Below, one piece after another: positions 6,114 to 11,562 of a DNA stretch of 14,408 nt. How positions within the stretch are numbered: the stretch's first letter is position 1; each line of letters begins with the position of its first letter. Origin of the DNA: Methylococcaceae bacterium (GTDB lineage: Bacteria; Pseudomonadota; Gammaproteobacteria; Methylococcales; Methylomonadaceae); contig SXIZ01000093.1 of assembly GCA_005779525.1 (NCBI GenBank), forward strand, positions 1 through 14,408, written 5' to 3'. The position numbers and the translations under genes are program-made. The notes under the pieces are model-generated. The model was not told the origin of the DNA. It searched no databases and saw only the letters and a program-made list of their open reading frames with translations.

Positions 6114-7127
6114 ATGAATATTTATCCTTTAGCCCGTCCGCTGTTGTTTGCTTTAGACCCCGAAGTGGCACATAACTACACGTTGAATAGTGTGTCATGG
6201 GCTTATAAGTTGGGTGTTATGCCCTGGTTTAGTGCGCCTGAGTTGATTAAGCCAGTGCGCATCATGGGGTTAGAGTTTAAAAATGCCTTAGGCTTAGCTG
6301 CTGGATTGGATAAAAATGGGGATTATATTGATGCCTTAGGGGCTTTGGGTTTTGGATTTGTTGAAATCGGAACGGTTACACCTCGCCCGCAGCCCGGAAA
6401 CCCCAAGCCACGTTTGTTCCGTTTGCCTGAGCAGCAAGCGATCATCAATCGTATGGGCTTTAATAATGCGGGGATTGAGCATTTACTTGTGCAAGCCGCC
6501 AAGCGCAAATTTAATGGCATTTTGGGGATTAATATTGGTAAAAATGCCGATACGCCTATCGCTGATGCCGCGCAGGATTATCTGATTGGCTTGCGTAAAA
6601 GTTACGCGCTGGCTGATTATGTGACTGTGAATATTTCATCGCCCAACACTCAAAATTTGCGTCAATTACAACAAGGCGACGAGATTAATCGCTTGCTGGC
6701 AGTGTTAAAAGCAGAGCAAGCGGTTTTACAGGCGCAGCATGGAAAATATACCCCGATAGTCATTAAAATTGCGCCTGATCTGTCTGAAGTAGAGCTTAAG
6801 CATATTGCTAAGTTACTACGGGAGCATGCCTTTGATGGTGTCATTGCCACAAATACCACGATTGATAGAGCGATGTTAGGAGATCATCCACTGGCTAGAG
6901 AAGCTGGGGGGTTGAGTGGTGCGCCTGTGAAAGCAAAAGCGACTCAGGTGGTGGCCGCGTTAAAATCCGAGTTAAGCGATGCTGTCCCCATTATTGCTGC
7001 TGGTGGCATTATGACTGCAGCGGATGCGCAAGAAAAATTCGCGGCGGGGGCGAGTTTAGTGCAAATCTACAGTGGCTTAATTTATCAAGGGCCGCAGTTA
7101 GTCACGGATATTTTGCGGCAGCTATAA
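6114..7127 (+). CDS. pyrD: Dihydroorotate dehydrogenase (quinone), class 2
   Basis: This membrane-associated flavoprotein oxidises dihydroorotate to orotate in pyrimidine synthesis and passes electrons to quinone. At 337 residues it is nearly the length of E. coli PyrD (336). The N-terminal MNIYPLARPLLFALDPEVAH is the class 2 membrane/quinone-entry helix region. FMN and catalytic motifs are all present: LGLAAGLDKNGD (59-70), GTVTPRPQPGNPKPRLFR (86-103), INRMGFNN (111-118), NISSPNT with base Ser175, IVIKIAPDLS (215-224), ATNTT (245-249), GGLSGAPV (265-272) and PIIAAGGI (292-299). It follows thiO by 3 bases, so the two are probably co-transcribed. It converges with the pilin gene, with 13 bases between stops and no clear terminator. 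Confidence 0.97.
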   Translation: MNIYPLARPLLFALDPEVAHNYTLNSVSWAYKLGVMPWFSAPELIKPVRIMGLEFKNALGLAAGLDKNGDYIDALGALGFGFVEIGTVTPRPQPGNPKPRLFRLPEQQAIINRMGFNNAGIEHLLVQAAKRKFNGILGINIGKNADTPIADAAQDYLIGLRKSYALADYVTVNISSPNTQNLRQLQQGDEINRLLAVLKAEQAVLQAQHGKYTPIVIKIAPDLSEVELKHIAKLLREHAFDGVIATNTTIDRAMLGDHPLAREAGGLSGAPVKAKATQVVAALKSELSDAVPIIAAGGIMTAADAQEKFAAGASLVQIYSGLIYQGPQLVTDILRQL

Positions 7128-7140
7128 TTGTTGGGTGCTT

Positions 7141-7545
7141 TCAAGGGTGTGGGCAGTTATTTGCCGCCAAGCTAGTGAGTTCGTGCGTCTGGGTAATTTC
7201 CAGAGTTTGGCACACATCTAAATGTTGATTGTTATGCTGCGTAGGGCTGGCCGTAATCGTAAACGCCATTGCGTTAAATAGAGGAATGTTAAAGTGGTAA
7301 TGTGGATTATCGCTATTGCCGCCGAGCTCAGTTAAGTTTGCATACTTGGCATGCGTCATACGCCAACGTTCTTCCATATCAGCTAGACGCAGTAGCTCCC
7401 CTTTTGCTTCTCCTCTGCGGGCTTGTCGGAGAGAGTCTTGATAGGTGGGCCAGCAAATTAGTGCCAACAACATACAGAGTGCAAGTGCTGTGAGCAGTTC
7501 AAGCAAGGTAAACCCCGTGTGACAGAGTTTAAATGACTTAAGCAT
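7141..7545 (-). CDS. Type IV pilin-like protein (PilE-type minor pilin)
   Basis: This 134-residue protein has a class III prepilin signal: an 11-residue leader ending in Gly, then FTLLELL with the conserved Glu at mature position 5 and a hydrophobic helix (12-33). It would be cleaved and N-methylated by PilD and inserted in the inner membrane or a pilus. The C-terminal region has a Cys pair about 20 residues apart (DVCQ...NNCP), the usual disulfide loop of type IV pilins. EAKGELLRLADMEERW resembles the helix of PilE-type minor pilins. GGAGG lies 6 bases before the ATG. No other pilus genes are in the window, so it is an isolated pilin gene. A pseudopilin of a type II secretion system is a less likely alternative. 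Confidence 0.85.
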   Translation of the reverse strand: MLKSFKLCHTGFTLLELLTALALCMLLALICWPTYQDSLRQARRGEAKGELLRLADMEERWRMTHAKYANLTELGGNSDNPHYHFNIPLFNAMAFTITASPTQHNNQHLDVCQTLEITQTHELTSLAANNCPHP

Positions 7546-7575
7546 GGGGTGCCTCCACCAGTAGTAGATACTTAA

Positions 7576-7581
7576 ATTATA
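7576..7581 (-). promoter_or_regulatory. -10 element of the pilin gene
   Basis: A perfect TATAAT on the minus strand lies about 30 bases before the pilin ATG. The -35 region 16-17 bases upstream (TAACTC or GCTAAC) is poor, which suggests an activated promoter or a different sigma factor. Confidence 0.4.
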
Positions 7582-7618
7582 ATGAAATTTTTCAGGAGTT
7601 AGCGCGTAATTTCATTAT
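7579..7618. repeat. 10-bp inverted repeat in the pilin/ubiX divergent region
   Basis: ATAATGAAAT (7579-7588) and ATTTCATTAT (7609-7618) are exact reverse complements with 20 bases between. The left arm overlaps the likely -10 of the pilin gene, so this could be an operator. A second inverted repeat, ACCGTGT/ACACGGT (7632-7638/7653-7659), lies closer to ubiX and would form a hairpin in its leader. Functions are inferred from position only. Confidence 0.4.
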
Positions 7619-7676
7619 CTTGGCTTAAATCACCGTGTGCTGAGTTAGGTGGACACGGTTTCATAATAGGAAAGGC

Positions 7677-8249
7677 ATGCAAAAAAAACGTTTGGTCATT
7701 GCGATGACCGGGGCAACGGGGGCAGTGTATGGGGTGCGCATGCTGCAAGTGCTCAAAGCGCAGTCCGTTTGGGAAACACATTTAGTTATTTCTTCTGCGG
7801 GTTTAGTCAATTTAAAGCATGAGTTGAATATGAGTCGAGCCGAGTTATATGCTTTGGCGGACAAGACTCATGGTATCGATGATATTGCAGCCAGTATTGC
7901 CAGTGGTGGCTTCAAAACTGAAGGCTTAATTATTGCTCCGTGTTCTATGAAAACCTTAGCCGCAGTGGCGCATGGATTTGGGGATAATTTAATTTCTCGC
8001 GCCGCTGATGTCGCATTAAAGGAGCGGCGTAGGGTGCTATTAATGCCCCGAGAAACACCTTTGCATTTAGTGCACATCAGAAATATGGCGGCAGTCACTG
8101 AAATGGGTGGCATCATTTTCCCGCCCATGCCGAGTTTTTATAACAAGATGAATACTATCGAAGCGATGGTCAATGAGACCGTTGGTCGAGCTTTGGATAT
8201 GTTTGGTGTGGATGTTTCTGAGTTATATCAGCCTTGGGAAGGTTTATAA
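7677..8249 (+). CDS. ubiX: Flavin prenyltransferase UbiX
   Basis: UbiX attaches a dimethylallyl group to FMN to make prenylated FMN, the cofactor of the decarboxylase UbiD in ubiquinone synthesis. The 190-residue length is typical. Recognisable are the FMN-binding VIAMTGATGAVYG (7-19), IIAPCSMKTLAAVAHG (85-100), DNLISRAADVALKERR (103-118) with the LLMPRETPLHLVHIRNM stretch (121-137), and GGIIFPPMPSFYNKM (144-158). AGGA sits 5 bases before the ATG. No ubiD is in the window, but the two genes are often unlinked. A UbiX-like Pad1/Bsd role is possible but less likely. Confidence 0.96.
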   Translation: MQKKRLVIAMTGATGAVYGVRMLQVLKAQSVWETHLVISSAGLVNLKHELNMSRAELYALADKTHGIDDIAASIASGGFKTEGLIIAPCSMKTLAAVAHGFGDNLISRAADVALKERRRVLLMPRETPLHLVHIRNMAAVTEMGGIIFPPMPSFYNKMNTIEAMVNETVGRALDMFGVDVSELYQPWEGL

Positions 8250-8264
8250 GGAGTATCCAAAATC

Positions 8265-8351
8265 ATGGTACCCTGCAAAAAAGGTAGACTATTTCAAGTT
8301 ATCATACATTTTTTGCGCGCTAGCGAGGCGCACAGCATCAAACTTTACTGA
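8265..8351 (+). CDS. Possible 28-residue peptide after ubiX
   Basis: An ATG at 8265 opens a 28-codon frame (begins MVPCKKGRLF, ends IKLY) stopped by TGA at 8349-8351. An AAGGAG overlapping the ubiX stop lies 11 bases upstream, a usable but long spacing. The peptide is basic with a short hydrophobic centre, and I recognise no family. The stop codon lies inside the first arm of the terminator hairpin 8347-8382, so a ribosome finishing this frame would interfere with hairpin formation. Chance is a serious alternative for so short a frame. Confidence 0.25.
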   Translation: MVPCKKGRLFQVIIHFLRASEAHSIKLY

Positions 8352-8398
8352 GCGAGCAGCGCCGTGATGAAAGCCGCTCAGTTTGTGGGTTTTTTTAT
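8347..8398 (+). terminator. Intrinsic terminator downstream of ubiX
   Basis: ACTGAGCG (8347-8354) pairs perfectly with CGCTCAGT (8375-8382) around a 20-base loop, and an eight-T run (8390-8397) follows. A smaller hairpin TGCGC/GCGCA (8314-8318/8328-8332) precedes it. The ~100 bases between the ubiX stop and this hairpin might also form a small RNA, but I match no known family. The rest of the gap up to 8556 shows only short AT-rich repeats, such as AAGTTAG/CTAACTT around 8423-8456, and no gene. Confidence 0.7.
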
Positions 8399-8556
8399 TT
8401 TGAATTTACAAGGTGTTGTTAAGTTAGGCGGCTAAGTGAAGAGTATGCTAACTTGGAAGTCGCTAGGCTGGGTGTTGGCTTAATTCATGCTTAGCTGTAG
8501 ATTGCGTTAGGCTTAGTGTAAAATAATGGGTTAATAAAAATTTAAGATGGAAAATA

Positions 8557-9351
8557 ATGTTTGAAACAGTAAAGCAACTTGCTGGCTACGCTCATGCGCT
8601 ACGTCTCTTAGTTGAACGTGATTTATCCAGTCGTTACAAAGGAACGATGTTTGGCTTACTTTGGTTAATTTTGCAGCCGCTGTTAATGGTTGTGGTTTAT
8701 TCCTTTGTATTTTCGGTCATTATGAAAGTCAGAATTCCAGGGGCAGTTGATAATCCCTATCATTTTGCGGTGTATTTAATGGCTGCGATGATGCCGTTTA
8801 TGGCATTTCAAGATGCCATTACCGCTGCAAGTTCAGCATTATTTGTGAATGCTGCATTATTGCAAAAAAGTACGATTCCGCCGTTATTATTGCCCTTAGT
8901 CCCCATTTTATCGACGGTAGTGACCGAGCTGATTGCCTTGCTCATTATTATTATCGCGACCTGGGTATTATTAGATCAAGTCTCTGTATATCTATGGATA
9001 CTGCCGTTACTCATTGTGGTGCGCTTAATGATTAGTCTGGGTCTGGGGTATATCATTGCTATTTTATCGGTGTTTATTCAAGACTTACGTCAAGCACTTG
9101 GCTTGTTGCTCACTATTTTGATGTTTTTAACACCGATTGTGTACCCGGTCGAAATGGTCCCCCCAGAATTTTTAGGCTGGAATGATATTAATCCTTTTTA
9201 TCATTTATTAGATGCTTATCGTTCAGTCATTCTTCGTGGTGAATTACCCGGTGAGGGCTTTTACTGGGTGTTATTATTTGCCTTCTGTTTACTCGGATTT
9301 GGGATTGCGTTTTTTCAAAAAACCATTATTCGTGCCAAGGATTTTGTATGA
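8557..9351 (+). CDS. wzm: Polysaccharide ABC exporter permease (Wzm-like, ABC-2 type)
   Basis: This 264-residue inner-membrane protein has about six hydrophobic segments (near 33-55, 68-86, 108-138, 146-174, 178-197, 234-253). The N-terminal VERDLSSRYKGTMFGLLWLILQPL is the amphipathic gate-helix and first-membrane-segment signature of O-antigen, teichoic-acid and capsule exporters. The C-terminal NPFYHLLDAYRSVILRG is also typical. It would form the channel for a lipid-linked glycan with the ATPase encoded next, whose ATG overlaps this stop in ATGA, so the two are translationally coupled. A weak GATGGA lies 5 bases before the start. It opens the polysaccharide locus; no convincing promoter is visible in front of it (TAAAAT near 8519 lacks a matching -35). 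Confidence 0.92.
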   Translation: MFETVKQLAGYAHALRLLVERDLSSRYKGTMFGLLWLILQPLLMVVVYSFVFSVIMKVRIPGAVDNPYHFAVYLMAAMMPFMAFQDAITAASSALFVNAALLQKSTIPPLLLPLVPILSTVVTELIALLIIIIATWVLLDQVSVYLWILPLLIVVRLMISLGLGYIIAILSVFIQDLRQALGLLLTILMFLTPIVYPVEMVPPEFLGWNDINPFYHLLDAYRSVILRGELPGEGFYWVLLFAFCLLGFGIAFFQKTIIRAKDFV

Positions 9352-10577
9352 GTGCAGTCATCGCTAAGCAACTGGGCAAAGTCTATCAGCGTTATCAAAG
9401 ACCTGTGGACAGTTTGAAAGAGTGGGTCTTGCGTAGAAAATATCATGAAGAATTTTGGGCGTTACAAGAGGTAAGTTTCCATTGCGAGCCAGGTGAAGTT
9501 TTTGGTGTGGTAGGCGATAATGGTGCGGGTAAAAGTACCTTGCTGAAAATTTTAGCGGGAACGTTAAAGCCAACCCATGGCGAACTCATTGTCAATGGCC
9601 GTGTATCGGCGATCTTGGAATTAGGATCCGGCTTTCATCCAGAATATACGGGTTTGGAAAATATCAAATTAGGCTGTGCAATGCTGGGTTTGAATGAGCA
9701 ACAAACCTTGGCCAAAATCCCAGAAATTATCGATTTTTCCGAGCTGGGGGATTTTATCAAACAACCCGTAAAAAGTTATTCGTCCGGTATGTTTGTGCGT
9801 TTAGCGTTTGCAGTGGTGACCTCTGTTGACCCTGATGTGTTAGTGGTTGACGAAGCTTTATCCGTGGGCGATCAGCATTTTCAGAAAAAAAGCATGGATC
9901 GCATGATGGCGTTTAAAGATCAAGGTAAGTCTTTGCTGTTTTGCTCGCACAGTCTGTATCATGTTAAAGAGCTGTGTGAACGTGCGATCTGGTTGGATAA
10001 GGGTATCGTGCGCATGCAGGGCAAAAGTTCTGAGGTGATCGATTTTTATAACGACCATGTCCGCCAACAAAATCGGGTTTCTGTGGCTGTTTCATCCACG
10101 GTGAGCAGTGCGACCATAAAGCCTGTGCCAGTCTCTGAGGATAACGGCTCTTTAACGGCCCATTTAACGGAAGCGAGTTTATTGGATGTCAACTTTGATA
10201 CTCACGGCAGACCTCTTTATCGCACTGGCGAGCGCTTTGCGCTCAAGGTGCTGGCAAGCGTGCAAGCGTCTTTGGCGATAGATGATGTGCATATTGGCAT
10301 CATTATCAAGCGTAACGATGGGGTGCAATGTTTTGGGGTCAGTACCGTATTGGATGATAAGGTACTGTTTCATATTAGTGGTCGTGAGTTTGGTGTGGTG
10401 TATGAAATACCACATTTAACCTTATTATCTGGGGTCTATAGTTTGGAAATTTGGTTGATTGATGCCACCAGTGCACATGTGTATGACTCCATTCAAAGTT
10501 GCTGTGAATTTAGAGTCAGCCAGCCAGGGACCGAGGTAGGGGTGACTTATTTTGAGCATTCATGGTTAGCGCCATAA
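9348..10577 (+). CDS. wzt: Polysaccharide ABC exporter ATPase with C-terminal carbohydrate-binding domain (Wzt-like)
   Basis: The 409-residue protein has an N-terminal ATPase domain (1-240): Walker A GDNGAGKST (56-64), the ELGSGFHPEYTGLENI stretch (91-106) characteristic of Wzt/TagH/KpsT proteins, a diverged signature YSSGM (144-148), Walker B DVLVVDEA (163-170) and switch His201 (CSHS). After a Ser/Val-rich linker (about 243-262) comes a ~145-residue beta-rich domain of the Wzt C-terminal type (VHIGIIIKRNDGVQCFGV, YEIPHLTLLSGVYSLEIWL). In O9a-type systems this domain recognises the methylated or otherwise capped end of the O-antigen before export. Its presence implies a glycan with a terminal modification. 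Its start overlaps the permease stop. Confidence 0.93.
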   Translation: MSAVIAKQLGKVYQRYQRPVDSLKEWVLRRKYHEEFWALQEVSFHCEPGEVFGVVGDNGAGKSTLLKILAGTLKPTHGELIVNGRVSAILELGSGFHPEYTGLENIKLGCAMLGLNEQQTLAKIPEIIDFSELGDFIKQPVKSYSSGMFVRLAFAVVTSVDPDVLVVDEALSVGDQHFQKKSMDRMMAFKDQGKSLLFCSHSLYHVKELCERAIWLDKGIVRMQGKSSEVIDFYNDHVRQQNRVSVAVSSTVSSATIKPVPVSEDNGSLTAHLTEASLLDVNFDTHGRPLYRTGERFALKVLASVQASLAIDDVHIGIIIKRNDGVQCFGVSTVLDDKVLFHISGREFGVVYEIPHLTLLSGVYSLEIWLIDATSAHVYDSIQSCCEFRVSQPGTEVGVTYFEHSWLAP

Positions 10578-10596
10578 CTAGTTATTGAATGGATTT

Positions 10597-11487
10597 ATGA
10601 ATCTTTGGTTTAAATATCATATTTTGCTACCCTTATTGGCGCGGCTACCGCAAGTGCTCGCCTATCGATCTGTCAGTTTGATTGCACGTTTTGCCAAAGT
10701 ACCGCTGGGCGTGGACTGCGAAGTGATTAAACAGCAAATTCACAGTGTCTTTGAAACTAAATCTCCGGCAGAAATTGAGCAAAATTTGCGTTATTTTTTG
10801 GGCTTAATGGAACGAGAAGCTTTAGACACTTGGTTTTTTAGAACCTTGAGCACGGTGGAACAGGTCGATGCTTTCGTGCGTTTGGAAAACTTGGAATATA
10901 TTACCCAAGCTCGCGCAGCAGGAAAACGCGTCATTATAAGCAGTGGTCACTTTGGACGCTTTTGGATGGCGGGCGTGGGTATGCAAGCCCATGGGGTTTC
11001 GGTGGGTACTATTACCCGCGATGGCGGTGATGAAAATGCGCATGGCTTACCTGAGGAAGAGTACCGCTACCGTTTAAAAAAATTACGTTGGTTACAAGAA
11101 TGTTTTGGTGGACCGTTTCTGGTCGAAGGTGACCTCGTTCGACCCATCTACCGTGCGCTAGATGAGCATGTCATGGCATTATTTATCGATGTACCTTATT
11201 TAGATAATAAAAATGGCTGTATAAATTTGCCATTTTTAGGCAGAATGGCACGTTTTCCATTAGGGGCTGCTCACATAGCGAAAAAAGCCGAAGCTTTAAT
11301 TGTACCGTTTTATGTTTTTGAATCGAGATCTGGATTAACGGCGCGGTTTTATGAGCCCATTGATACCAATAGTTTGAGTGAAGAAGAAATAATGTTGCAG
11401 TTGGTAAATTTATTAGAAGCTCAGATTCGAGAATTACCCGAGCAATGGTGGTTATGGCAGGCTTTGCCCTTATTTTGGGCGGAATAA
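10597..11487 (+). CDS. LpxL/HtrB-family (LPLAT) acyltransferase homolog with altered active site
   Basis: This 296-residue protein, counted from ATG 10597 (a TTG at 10585 would add four residues), resembles lipid A late acyltransferases: N-terminal hydrophobic helix (LPLLARLPQVLAYRSVSLIARF), RVIISSGHFGRFWMAG where the HX4-5(D/E) catalytic motif should be, then LFIDVPYLDNKNGC, LPFLGRMARFPLGAAHIAKKAEALIVPFY. In the family the His is followed by an acid (HFGNWE-like). Here it is HFGRFW with no Asp or Glu within seven residues. It may use another residue, act on an unusual acceptor, or have lost acyl transfer. The gene lies 19 bases after wzt and before the large glycosyltransferase, so it is probably part of the same operon and may act on the glycan or its lipid anchor. 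No strong Shine-Dalgarno. Confidence 0.8.
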   Translation: MNLWFKYHILLPLLARLPQVLAYRSVSLIARFAKVPLGVDCEVIKQQIHSVFETKSPAEIEQNLRYFLGLMEREALDTWFFRTLSTVEQVDAFVRLENLEYITQARAAGKRVIISSGHFGRFWMAGVGMQAHGVSVGTITRDGGDENAHGLPEEEYRYRLKKLRWLQECFGGPFLVEGDLVRPIYRALDEHVMALFIDVPYLDNKNGCINLPFLGRMARFPLGAAHIAKKAEALIVPFYVFESRSGLTARFYEPIDTNSLSEEEIMLQLVNLLEAQIRELPEQWWLWQALPLFWAE

Positions 11488-11562
11488 GAACTTTTATAGC
11501 ATGCTTTGGCTCAAGCAACTTCACCGAATTTGCGTGGCTGTATTATTAAAAGACATCATTTA

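Noticed and set aside
7128..7140. Terminator between the convergent pyrD and pilin genes
   Set aside because: The only complementary segments (GCGGCA/TGCCGC) are about 45 bases apart and there is no T-tract.
8173..8367. 64-codon frame overlapping the end of ubiX
   Set aside because: Most of it is the ubiX sequence in another frame, and its stop is reached in the terminator; no independent start signal.
9364..11043. Several 65-80 codon minus-strand frames in the wzt and acyltransferase genes
   Set aside because: Antisense shadows of well-supported plus-strand genes with clear domain content.
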